NCBI GenBank assembly: GCA_037367405.1
Contig: JAZKJV010005773.1
Coordinates: 532,189-596,188 of the forward strand
From: Ottelia alismoides
Taxonomy: Eukaryota; Streptophyta; Magnoliopsida; Alismatales; Hydrocharitaceae
DNA: 64,000 nucleotides
Reading direction: 5' to 3'
In this document: piece after piece, positions 1 through 10,529 of the stretch
How the letters are laid out: every line of letters begins with the position of its first letter
How positions within the stretch are numbered: the first letter of the stretch is position 1
Program-made: the position numbers and the translations under genes
Notes under the pieces: model-generated
The model's database searches: none
What the model was told of the DNA's origin: nothing
What the model saw: the letters and a program-made list of their open reading frames with translations, nothing else

Positions 1-195
1 TTGAGTTCGACCCTGATCGCTATACTAGGCTAATCCAATAGCCAGGGCCATTATTGATTTTCTATGATTTTATTTGTGTTTTGGTGGTCTGCTCTCTTAT
101 TTTCTTGATTGAGCTGATTGATCCTCGAGCGATTGAGGTCGCAACGACCTTCGATATTCCTTTACCTTAGTTGCTCGGAACTTTCCGGCTCACCA
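1..195 (+). repeat. 3' end of the 5' LTR of element A
   Basis: These bases match the last ~195 bp of the downstream LTR at 13533-13727, including the CCAGG-type hairpin, the GGTCGCAACGACC hairpin near 139 and the end CTCACCA. The rest of the LTR lies left of the window. The terminal TCACCA differs by one base from the TCATCA of the related copies. Confidence 0.93.
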
Positions 196-198
196 GAA

Positions 199-216
199 TG
201 GCACCGTTGCCGGGGA
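199..216 (+). other. Primer binding site of element A (tRNA-Asp type)
   Basis: TGGCACCGTTGCCGGGGA lies 3 bp after the LTR end. It is the complement of the 3' end of plant tRNA-Asp as I know it (ending ...CCCCGGCAACGGCGCCA), with one mismatch, an A in place of the CpG G. The other copies here have the same site at the same distance. Confidence 0.88.
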
Positions 217-1699
217 GCACGACTTAGTAGTCTATTTATTTTTCTTTTTATTTTTGTTTTCTTTTCAGCGGCTCTTTCCAAGTCTGCGGCTTTTTCGCAG
301 CTTTTTATTTTTACTTGATTTTTGTTTTATTTTATTTTATTTTATTTTTACTTTTGTTTGTGCTTGTTTATTTTTATTTGCATTTTTGCATATATACCCT
401 GCTTGCCTTATTTTATTTTATCTGTTTCATTTTTATCTGGTGTTTGACACTCGTCTGTTTTCTTGCGAGGGTCCGAGGACCGAGGCGGCGACTCTAGAGT
501 AGCCGGTGCAACCGCGGTGATCGGAGGCGGCTCCCTTCTGCATGGAGCCGCAGGAGAGCGTGAGGAAGCATCTGAGTGTGGGATGATTAGTGTAGCTTTA
601 GATTAGGTTTTATTTCAGTACTATTTGAATTATTATAATAATACAGGGACAAGACTCTCTTGGACTTAGACACTTTCGGGGTCTGTTTCGCCGAGCACCG
701 GTGTGCTCGGGGGACCCCTTAGCTTGTTCGGTTTTCTTCGCAGCTTTTTACGCGGTTTTGTTTTCTTTACTGCCTTTTCCGGTTTCTCGCAGATTTCTCA
801 AGCCCCTAGCCTTAGGATTTTCTACTTGATTGTGACGTAACTAGTAGGATCCAAACACCCTAATATATTTGCTTGTTCCTATAGTTCGGTAATTGGACCT
901 ACAATAAAAAGATTAATAAAATAGTTGACTCACTTCCTTCGAGCCTACGTGTCGCAGCCCACCCTGCCAAGCGCTGCTCCTGAACCCGATTTATCGGGAG
1001 GAGGAGGGGTGGACCGAGACCGGACTCTTTGGATTGGAGGTTGGTGATCAGCTAGTTGTTCTTTCGAGTAGAATTGCCTGCTTAGGGACTCGGTTTTCCG
1101 CCTGCACCATTTAGGTAGTTTATTTTCTATCTTTCAATTCTGCGCGGATCATCTTGCATGTAGACGGCTGGAGTCAGGTACGCATTTCTTACTCTGCATG
1201 CATCATTGATTTCATCGCGCATCGGCTTTTTCGTCTTCTCCCCCTGTTTTGGACTTAATAACCAGAAGAATCGAAAAATTCGTTAGACATTTTTGCTTTT
1301 ATTGAAAAATACCTAAAAAGAAAAACAATAAAATTTGGGACTGCTAACTCTATCGACCCTAAAAGACACCTCACCTAAAATTTTGTCTTGGGGAGAGCAA
1401 CCCCCTCATTGTCTGGTTTGCTTGCGCGAGAGAGTGACCCGAACACTAGGATAGAGCCTTCTGATATTCTTCTCGACTGATTACCGGCTATTTCTGTACG
1501 GGACAGTCGGTTGAGAAAATATCGGGTTACCCAACAGGTCGCGTAATCGCTCTGCTATCCTGACTGATCACCAAATAAAATTGACAAGATAATTGACCGA
1601 GCCTTTACGGTCTTCAGCTTGCGTTGTGTTGGTGAATCGGGGGTTTGCTTGTGGTCATAGTTGTTACCAGATCTCATCCGCACAACTCGCCAGATCAAG
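217..1699 (+). other. 5' leader of element A
   Basis: This stretch is non-coding, with a T-rich half (230-450) and a mixed half. It holds a two-tier hairpin at 678-718, whose inner stem is CCGAGCAC/GTGCTCGG and outer stem GGGGTC/GACCCC. From 1178 (CAG|GTACGC) to 1670 (TTACCAG) it could be an intron ending 29 nt before the gag ATG. Both signals recur in elements B, C and D. No other gene is visible. Confidence 0.6.
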
Positions 1700-4444
1700 A
1701 TGATGGGCAGACGATCTCTTAGGCAGCCTCTGGCTGCACCGCTTTCCAGCACGTCTACCTGCTCATCTAGGTTGGTTTGCGAGAGCCGATACCCTCTCTC
1801 CGAACCCGAGTTCGACTCCACCCTGTTCCCCCTCGACCCCCTTCTTCTGAGACCGAGATACCAGTGCCAGAGGAGAGACAGTCAGATTTATCGGCACCTG
1901 AGTTTGGATGTTTTGGTTTTGCAGAGACTATTGCCGGCAGCAGTGACGAACGCACCAGAGGTCCCCAGCATGACCAGACTTTCATTATGGACCAGGGTGC
2001 GATCAACTCCACCCTGATCGCCTCCCTCGAGACAGTGCATCAGCAGTTGAGGGATCAGGGAGCATTCATGTTGGACATGAGGCGAGAGATGGAGCAGTTG
2101 AGAGCCGCTCGTGAGTAGTCCGAGCCCGGAGACAGGCTGAGGACACCCGACCATGCTGCAGCCGTCGCAGCAGCCGCAGCAGCAGCAGCAGAGGCACCGA
2201 GACCGATGCGGGAGTTACGTAACCCTAGATCGACCTTGATGCATCACTGGGTTGTTCTACCAGCTATCCTGGGGGACTTCAAGTTCCCCCCAAAAACTTT
2301 GCAGCTCCTCCCCCGGTTCCATGGGATTGCCACTGAGGAGCCCCATCTCCACCTTCAGGAGTTTCTGATGATCTACAGCACAGTCCACGACCGTTAGGTG
2401 GACCAGGATACCATACGGAAGTTTTCCTTCCCCTTCCCCTTAGCAGACAGAGCAGCCACCTGGCTGAAGCACTTGGGGAAGTTCGTCTACACCTGGGAGT
2501 AGCTCCACACCGAGTACTTGCTTAAGTACTATCCACTCGGACGGACGAACGCCGCTAGAGCCCTGATCAGCAACTTCTCCATGCTCCCCAACAAGCAGTT
2601 TCACGAGGCATGGGAGAGGTTCAGAGAGCTGACCGACAGATGCCCGCACCATGACATTTCCAAGCCGAACCTTGTTCAGAGCTTTTTCAGCGGGCTGACA
2701 CCAGAGCTTCAGGGCTTGGTGAACGCTTCTTGTGGCGGGTCTTACTTTGCCAAGGATCACGATCAGGTCTGGGCCATCTACGACGAGATGGCCGAGAACT
2801 ATATGGTGATGTCCCAGACCCAATTGTACACACATGGCAGACCCCAGCAGCCACAGACCGTGCAGTACCAGAGGATAGCACGGGTCGACGCCGGTCCATC
2901 CAGTTCGTCCGCGGCAGCAACACAAGCAGGGAGTTCAGCCGCAGACATGGGGATAATTAGTGAGAAGCTGGACCGGATGGAGATTATCAAGAAGAAGCAG
3001 TGCCAGGGCATCACGCAGATGGAGCAGATGACAGACTATGAGTGACCTGAATACACAACTCATGTGTCTCCAGGAGGCACAGACGGCTTCACAGCCTCAT
3101 CTTCAGGTATGAGGCGATCCGAGTAGCAACAGCAGCTCGTCCCAACGCTCCAGCTCCCACCAGCAGCCTAGACAGGTCCATCTTGTACAGGCAGATCCAT
3201 ACCAGCAGCCGCAGCTTTCTTACCAGGCACCACCATCCACTGACACTCAGATGGTGGTATACCAGCCGGATCAGCCTCTGGCAGTGCTTCCGCCACCCCA
3301 GTACGATTCAGAGCCGTTGATGGATGTCAACGGGATTTGGTACGACTGCCCCCAGCCCGATATCTGACGAGACCATCCTGGATTCCGTTGGGCGGCCGGA
3401 GGTGCCCAGCCCCAGCAGCAGCCGTCAGGACAGGGTGGCCAGTATAGCCATCAGAGGGATCACCAGCAGCAGCAGCCCCCAGCATACACTCAGCAGCAGC
3501 CACAATAGTCATCGTCGTATGGTCCTCGTCTCTATCAGCAGGGACAGTCTTGGAGGCGTGATCAGCCTCATCAGCCGCAGCATCATCCACAGTCTTACCC
3601 CTCTCACTCACAGCAGCAGCAGCAGCCTCACTTCCAGAGAGGCTACCCATCAGGTTCTCATGGGCCATCCTATGAGAACCCTGCCTTGGATGACATAGCC
3701 CGCCTCCTCACAGATCAGCAGGCTACATTCCGACAGGAGATGCGAGACATAGTGAGAGGGAAGGCCGCCATCCCTGCCCAGATCGAGCCGAATCCCAACA
3801 ACCTCAAGAGGAAATCTGAGCAGGTAGTTTGTACTGAGTATGCCACTCCTAGTGATACATTTGGAGATATGTTTGCATATTTGTTTGATACTGATTTTGT
3901 CACACTTAGGAGCGGTAGGATGCCAGCAGGCGACGACTCGTCTGAGCGACACCCTGAGGATACTTCCAGAGCGCCAGGCGAGGAGGAGAGCGGTACTGAG
4001 GCCGCTAGAGATGATGACGGTGGTACTGATGCCACCACGGATGTTGATCCCACCGACGGTACTGAGGCCGTTGTTTCACTAGTTGGAGGAGGTGGTACTG
4101 AGGCCACCCATGTTGCCGAGATAGAGCGCGGTACTTAGGCCGCGAGTCTTCCAGCCGATGGTGGTGCTGATGCCACCATGTCTTTTGAGAGTCCTGTAGT
4201 TTTTTCTTCTGCACCTGTATCTCGGAACACTTCTGGATATAAAGGAAAGGGTTTGTTTTCTTCTGGTCCCACTGTGGTGCATGATGTATTTGTGGATCCT
4301 GCCGTCGAGCAGCTCAGACCCGTTCCTAATCCTTCATCTGAGAAGGACCCTGTGATCCCCTTCCCTAGAGCCCTTCATATGAGGAACGGGAAGAAAATTG
4401 AAAATCCAAAAAGAGACAGCAGGAAGAGTTCAGCCAGTAGATGA
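1700..4444 (+). pseudogene. gag: gag of element A, decayed
   Basis: Gag forms the particle and binds the RNA. The start is set at ATG 1700 because the equivalent ATG opens gag in elements C and D (MMGRRSLRQP). The N-terminus changes frame near 1835 and then reads on through TAG stops at 2116-2118, 2395-2397 and about 2500. The retrotransposon capsid core lies at about 2270-2800 (LLPRFHGIATEEPHLHLQEF, then WLKHLGKFVYTW and SFFSGLTPELQG). After 3045 a frameshift leads into a Gln-rich stretch (3360-3640), then LTDQQATFRQEMRDIVRG and an acidic Gly/Asp/Thr repeat region (about 3960-4140) with a further TAG at 4136-4138. I see no CCHC zinc knuckle. The TAG at 2395 is shared with C and D. Confidence 0.85.
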
Positions 4445-7079
4445 TAGATCGTTTTCACATTCAGCTGACTCTTCAGAGGCTTTGCAGCACATTCCTCTAC
4501 TCCAGCGTTCACTTTGAGACAAGACTACAGTTAGGAGGAAGAGGAGGAACCACCATTCAGATATTCATGTGCTGACCAGAGCTACTTGTTTCGCGATCCA
4601 GAACCGTCTGCCGGTCAAAAGGCCAGATTCCGGAGCCCCATATGTCAGATGTCATATCAGAGAGCAGAGGTTCGACCGTACTCTATTAGACAGTGGATCG
4701 TCGATCAACCTACTTCTGGCAGCCCTTCTCGACTTCTTCGAGTTGAGCACTCTTCGATAGAGCAGGACAGTCCTTCAATTTGTTGATCGGTCTGTCAAGA
4801 GGCCGAAGGGGTTGCTGAGAGACGTTGTCGTCACGATTCAGGGCCTGCAATTCCCCATGGACTTCGTAGTGTTGGACATGGAGATCCCTGAGTCAGTGAC
4901 GGATACCCCCATCATTCTCGGTCGCCCGTTCTTGGCCACATCAAAGGTAGTGACCGACCATGATAGCGGGAAGGTATACTTTCGCGTCGAGGGCGAAAGT
5001 GTACAAATAAAGACGGTCGAGGATAGTAGAGCCAGAGACAGAGCATGCTTAGAGACTACTTCCGATACAGAGCAGATGACAGAAGCCGGGCCATACATCC
5101 ACCAGGACTCTGACTTCGTGATCACAGATGACGAGGCAATATGGGCAGACCGAGATGCACAAGCCATCCTCTCACCTTCAGAGTCTGCTGATACAGAGAT
5201 GACAGCAGAGGAGAGCTTAGAGAACACATTTCTGGTCCAGGATACTTTTGAGGCAGCAGAGCCGGTTCTCGACCGTGAGACTGATTTTTGTGATGATGGT
5301 GGTACTGAGGCCACATTAGATGATACAGATCCCTCGGAGTCAGATTTTGATTGGGCAGATTTTGATGATTACATACCAGATCTGACTTCCACTTATCCTG
5401 CAGCTAGGGAGGAGGTAGATGCCGAGCAGAGCAGAGACAGTCCATCAGGGCAGCCTTCTCCAGATTCAGAGAGTGATAGAGAGTTTCAGTTCTCCCATGC
5501 GAATTTGGCAGCCTTCACGCAGAGTTTTCAGAGGCCAGATCCACCAGCCCCCAGTTGTCCAGAGCTGAAGCCACTTCCTGCGTCTCTGAAGTATAGGTTC
5601 CTTACGGGTGAGCATGAGATGTACCCAGTCATTATCTCCGCCGATTTGACTGGAGAGCAGGAATCCTGTTTGATGGAGGTTCTTGAAAAGAACCGCAAGG
5701 CGATAGGATGGAGCGTAGCAGATCTCCAGGGGATAAGTCCGGCCCTGTGCTCCCACCATATCTATCTCGGGGATGAGGCGAAGCCGTTGCGTGAGTTCCA
5801 GCGGCGGCTGAACCCGAATCTGAGAGAGGTTGTCATGAAGGAGATTTCGAAATGGTGGAGCGCTGATTTTATCTACCCCATCTCCGACTCCAAGTGGGTC
5901 ATCCCTTTGCATGTGGTGCCCAAGAAGATGGGCATCACTACAGTAGTCAGCGAGTCTGGAGAGGAGATTGCTACACGGGTACCCACTTCTTGGTGGGTAT
6001 GCGTTGATTACAGGAGACTCAACCAGACCACCAAGAAGGATTTTTTCCCCCTACCCTTTATAGATCAGATCATTGAGAGACTGGAAGGAAAGAGCCATTA
6101 TTGTTTTCTGGATGGGTACTCGGGCTACAACCAGGTGGCCATCGCTCCCGAGGACAAGGACAAGACTACCTTTACCTGTCCCTTCGGCACATACGCCTTC
6201 CGACGCATGCCATTTGGGCTATGCAATGCCCCTACGACTTTTCAGAGATGCATGATGTCGATCTTTTCGGACATGGTAGGGGAGTGCTTGGAGGTCTTCA
6301 TGGATGATTTCTCGATTTACGGCGACGGATTTGACTCCTGTCTTGACTGCCTAGACCGAGTACTTCACCGATGTATAGAGGTTCACTTGGTGCTATCTTG
6401 GGAGAAGAGTCACTTCATGGTGACTCAAGGGACGGTGCTTGGCCATATCATCTCCAACAGGGGCATGGAGGTTGATCTGGCCAACGTAGATGTCATTAGA
6501 AAACTCGCACCGCCGTCCAATTTGCGGCAGCTACGATCTTTCCTTGGGTACGTCGGTTTCTACCGGCGATTCATTCATTATTTCAGTAGGATTGCCCGAC
6601 CGTTGACTGACCTGCTGATGAAAGACATCGAGTTCCTTGTCGATGACAAGTGTCTTTCATCCTTCGAGGCTCTTAAGAGATGTGTTGTTGAGGCTCCTGT
6701 TCTCGAGCCGCCTGATTGGTCTCTCCCATTCGAGATCATGACGGATGCCTCCAATTTTTCCGTGGGGGCCATGCTGGGATAAAGGAGAGATGGAGTTCTA
6801 TTTTCTATCCTCTACGCTAGACACACATTAGATTCCGCGCAGCGGAACTACACAGTCACAGAGAAGGAGATGCTAGCCGTAGTGTTCGCCCTAGATAAGT
6901 TCAGATCATACATTATTGGATCTAGAGTGACCTTGTATACTGATCATACCGCCATCAGGAACCTCATGGCAAAGAAGGATGCCAAGGCCAGACTGACTAG
7001 ATGGATCCTTCTACTCCAGGAGTTTGACATAGAGATTAAGGATGGAGTCAAGAATGTGGTGGCAGATCATCTCTCCTGA
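4445..7079 (+). pseudogene. pol: pol of element A: protease, reverse transcriptase, RNase H
   Basis: The aspartic protease has LLDSGSSINLL with the active Asp at 4689-4691 and ILGRPFL near 4917; a TAG at 4758-4760 interrupts it. A long open frame at 4812-6782 then holds an acidic linker (about 5070-5560) and the RT, with LDGYSGYNQ at about residue 433 and the catalytic FMDD at residues 496-499 (6297-6308). RNase H begins with EIMTDAS, meets TAA at 6780-6782 in LG*RR, resumes by about 6870 and keeps YTDHTAI, ending at TGA 7077-7079. The stop in LG*RR also occurs in C (TAG) and D (TAA). RT itself is open, but the polyprotein cannot be made without readthrough. Confidence 0.92.
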
Positions 7080-8447
7080 TTAGAGCATCTTGAGGATTCT
7101 GAGCAGATTGATCCCTTATGTGAGACCTTCCCAGATGAGGCAATCCTTGCTATCGCCTCTCTCCCGTGGTACGCCGATATTGTGAACTTTCTTGTTGCTA
7201 AGAAAGTTCCATAAGATTGGCCCAGGCAGAGACTTGAGACCTTCCTAGCGAAGGCCAAGTCCTACCACTGGGAGGATCCCATCCTTTACCACGAAGGAGG
7301 GGATAGCGTCTGGCGTAGGTGCATTCCCCAGGAGGAGCACCATAGTGTCCTCACTTACTGCCACAAGCTTGAGGCAGGAGGACATCACTCTGGGAGGAGA
7401 ACGACACAGAAAGTGCTCCAATCCGGCCTTTGGTGGCCTACCCTCTTCAAGGACTCTGATGAGTTCGTGAAGAGATGTATTGACTGTCAGAGGATGGGTA
7501 CTTTTGGACAACGTGATATGATGCCGATGCAACCCATTCACTTCTGTGAGGTTTTTGACCCACGTGGCATCGATTTCATGGGTCCATTCCCTAAGAGTCA
7601 GGGATTTGAGTACATTCTGTTGGACGTTGATTATGTTAGTCGTTGGGTTGAGGCCATCCCCGCCCGAACCGCAGATGCCAGGACAGTTTGCATATTTTTG
7701 AGGAAGCACATCATTACACGGTTCGGGGTACCTCGAGTATTGATTTCTAATGGGGGGTTTCATTTCATCAACGACCAGGTGAAGGCCCTTGCTAGCGAGT
7801 TCGGCATAGACCATCGAGTTGCCACTCCATACCATCCACAGATGAATGGTCTAGCCGAGGTGTCGAATAGGGAGATCAAGACTATTTTGCAGAAATTCGT
7901 CCGCCCTGACCGAAAGGATTGGTCACAGCTTTTGGACTCGGTCTTGTGGGCATATAGGACGTCTTTCAAGACACCTTTGGGCACATTTCCCTTTCGCCTC
8001 GTATATGGCAAGCCGTGCCATTTGCCTGTTGAGTTGAGACACAGTTCGCTTTGGGCAGTTACAGATATTCTTTTGGATCCAGATAGTGTAGGCGACCAGA
8101 GGAGGGTAAAGTTAGCAGCCTTGGAGGAGCTTCGTGATACCGCCTTCTCAAACAGCCTACAGTACAAAGAGAGAGTGAAGGAGTGGCATGATTCTCACAT
8201 CAACGACAAGCATTTTGAGCCTGGACAGAGAGTATGGTTGTTTGATGCTAGGCTTTGTCTATTTCCAGGGAAGCTACAGAGCAAATGGAAGGGACCTTAT
8301 CTTGTGAGAAAGGTACACGATAATGGGAGTATTGATATATCTGAGTTGTCTTCTGAGAGTACCTTTCGAGTGAACGGCCAGCGGCTCAAGCCATTTCTAG
8401 ATCATGAGCCGCGGGTCATTGATGTTACCCCTATTCATTTTGCGTGA
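7080..8447 (+). pseudogene. pol: pol of element A: integrase
   Basis: Integrase inserts the cDNA into the genome. The region opens with a short stretch containing a stop near 7213, then the HHCC zinc-binding part (HHSGRR, CIDCQRMG) and an open frame 7413-8447. The catalytic triad reads Asp in GIDFMGP (7572-7574), Asn in LISNGG (7749-7751) where Asp is expected, and Glu in GLAEVSNRE (7857-7859). The Asp-to-Asn change should abolish catalysis. The C-terminal part (GQRVWLFDARL, KWKGPYLVRKV) is complete and ends PIHFA before TGA. The same end occurs in D and nearly so in C. No env-like ORF follows. Confidence 0.93.
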
Positions 8448-8579
8448 GATGTGGTCTCTTGATTCACATCTATTACATCTCACGCCTAATTATCACTGTT
8501 CTCCCGACCTGTATAGATTCAGATGTCCATATCATTACATTCTTTAGTCTTACATCCCTTTCTTCATCTCTTGATTATG

Positions 8580-8971
8580 CTATACTTAGGGTGTACTTTA
8601 CCCTAAGTATAGGGGGGATGTAGGACCTTTGGGTATTTCTTTTGATTCATTCTTTACCCCTATTTTTGCTGCCTATACTTAGGGATATTTTACCCTAAGT
8701 ATGGGGCGGTAGACCCTGTACATTCTCCACTCGGTTTTCCCTTCGTGTACAGCCGACTATACTTAGGATTATTTGATCCTAAGTATAGGGGGAAAAGCCG
8801 AGGCCCTCTTGTTTTCTATTCATTCATTCGTCTTTGTATAGAGCCTTCCTTTTCACTTCCCTATACTAAGCACGAGTTATGTCTTCTTCATCGCTCTTGA
8901 CTCTGAGGACATCGTTCGAGCTAAGTATAGGGGGGGGTATATATTCCATATATACTTTATCCATAACTCGT
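8580..8971 (+). other. 3' hairpin array and pseudoknot-like segment of element A
   Basis: Three inverted repeats of the form CTATACTTAGG...CCTAAGTATAG followed by a G run lie at 8580-8617, 8673-8707 and 8757-8792. A fourth block is interleaved: arm a CCCTATACTAAGC 8859-8871, arm b ACGAGTTATG 8872-8881, arm a' 8919-8933, a small hairpin 8937-8955 (GTATATAT/ATATATAC) and arm b' CATAACTCGT 8962-8971. The same set is in B, C and D. Confidence 0.85.
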
Positions 8972-10511
8972 ACTTTGTTTGAGTGTATAAATAAATAAAA
9001 ATGGCTAAAAATCCATAAAAACCATAAAAATTAAAAACTTTTCCCTATAAATAATCATTCTTTTATTGCACATACATAGCTAGTGTACAAATTATTTTTG
9101 TGAAAATGTTTTCAAAAAATTTTTGTGTAAAGTTTGTGTAAATATGTGCATATCAAAATTATGTATATAGTACAAAATTTTTCCAAAATGTTTTGAAAAT
9201 CAAAAGTTTGCAAAAATCTTGTGTAAATTTGTGTAAATATTTTGCAAAACTTGCATTCATGCACACATCCATGATTTCAAAACATTTTTCAAAAATTTTT
9301 GCATTTGTGTAAATATTGTGTAAATAGCATCTTTGTATATACTTGTATATAGTTTTTTCTGGATTATAGTTGACAGTTAAACTAGCCTAGAATTAAATTG
9401 GGAAATGGAGCTTGATTAAGATCTTAATCCACCTAATTCTAAGAGGAACCTTATAAGGCTTAGGGTTAAGGCTTTTCAGGTCCATGGTGACTTAATTCTT
9501 TGAGTCCACTAGGCTATGATCACATGTCATCTCAATGAGCCTAAGTAGAACACTTAACAACACACACATGACTCATATAGACAATGGCTTTACTTGGACA
9601 CCTCACATAGCACCGAGCTCTCTACGGATGAGGTGGTGAGGAGGCAGTTTTCCTTGACTTGGGGTAGCATATGAGGGTAGTACTTCTAGGTGGAACCTCT
9701 CTTCTTCTTTTAGTGAAGGAAGTGCGTCTCAACTTGGTCTAGTTGCCATGAGGTCTAACGACAGGAGTTGCGGGTTGCAATAATGCTTCAAAAGAGGGAT
9801 AGTCTACTGGCTCAAGAGGAAAAACTCCTTTTATATATGCTGCACATGTATATGTTGTATAGATGCACTTGAAAAAAAATGCAAAAAGAAAATAACTCCA
9901 AAAATGTGGTGGGTCTGATAGAAAATGATAATCCCACCGGAGTATGTATATAGTGCAAATAAGCAAAGCTTGAGACTCATGGATTCACCTTATGTAGCTT
10001 GCAGCAAGGAGACTTAGCTACACTGGTTGAGCTTCCAAGGATACATGGCTACACTGGCCATGGTCCATTCTCTTCTTCCCCCTCTTCTTGAGCCGGTTGA
10101 ACTTGAACTTAGAAGGGAATACCCCGCTCCTCGAGGAAAGAGTGGCCAGATTGAGGTCATAGAGTTACCTTGTTAGGGAGGATTGTCAAGTTGCCACTTC
10201 TGAGGTGGAGATCTTATATATCACATTCATGGTACAAGGAAAGACTCATAGTCTTCAGAGTTTGTGTATGGTGACTTGTTCTGATCTGGATTGTTGAGGA
10301 GTCCTAATTATAGATTTGTGGAACTTAGAGGCTGTTGAGTTTTAAACCTAAGTCTAAATAAGGTTCCGACACATTAATAATCCAAAGATCTGATCGAGCT
10401 CCATATTCCAATTTAATGAAGGCAAGTTTAATAATCAACCTTGATCCATGCATATTCTCCTCTTTTTCTTTTTCACTTCTTTTTCAAATAAGTGTTTGCT
10501 AAGGGACTAGC
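8972..10511 (+). other. 3' untranslated region of element A
   Basis: This is about 1.5 kb of AT-rich non-coding DNA between the hairpin array and the polypurine tract, strongly conserved in B, C and D. A pair of inverted repeat arms (9391-9424 and 10385-10416, about 32 bp) encloses the central kilobase. The first arm also contains the perfect palindrome GATTAAGATCTTAATC at 9414-9429. Only short, poorly supported ORFs occur. Confidence 0.7.
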
Positions 10512-10529
10512 AAAGTTAAGATTTGGGGG
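10512..10529 (+). other. Polypurine tract of element A
   Basis: AAAGTTAAGATTTGGGGG lies directly before the TG of the 3' LTR. It should prime plus-strand DNA synthesis. The equivalents in B and C read more like AAGTTAAGTATAAGGGGG, so A's copy has T interruptions. Confidence 0.85.

Noticed and set aside
250..450. Hydrophobic ORFs in T-rich leader sequence (also 16747-17037 and 29251-29613)
   Set aside because: Phe/Leu-rich translations of TTTTATTT repeats, with no conserved start or frame between copies.
3324..3698. Plus-strand ORFs in the Gln-rich gag region (also 19767-20192 and 46810-46436 minus)
   Set aside because: They read the CAG-rich stretch in another frame (Ser/Thr-rich). The frame continuing into the conserved downstream gag segment reads it as Gln-rich.
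9739..9966. Short antisense ORF in the 3' UTR of A with a similar one in B (34365-34571)
   Set aside because: The similarity follows from nucleotide conservation. In D the frame is broken by an indel near 57870, and the composition is low-complexity. Antisense ORFs do exist in some related elements, so it is noted but not called.
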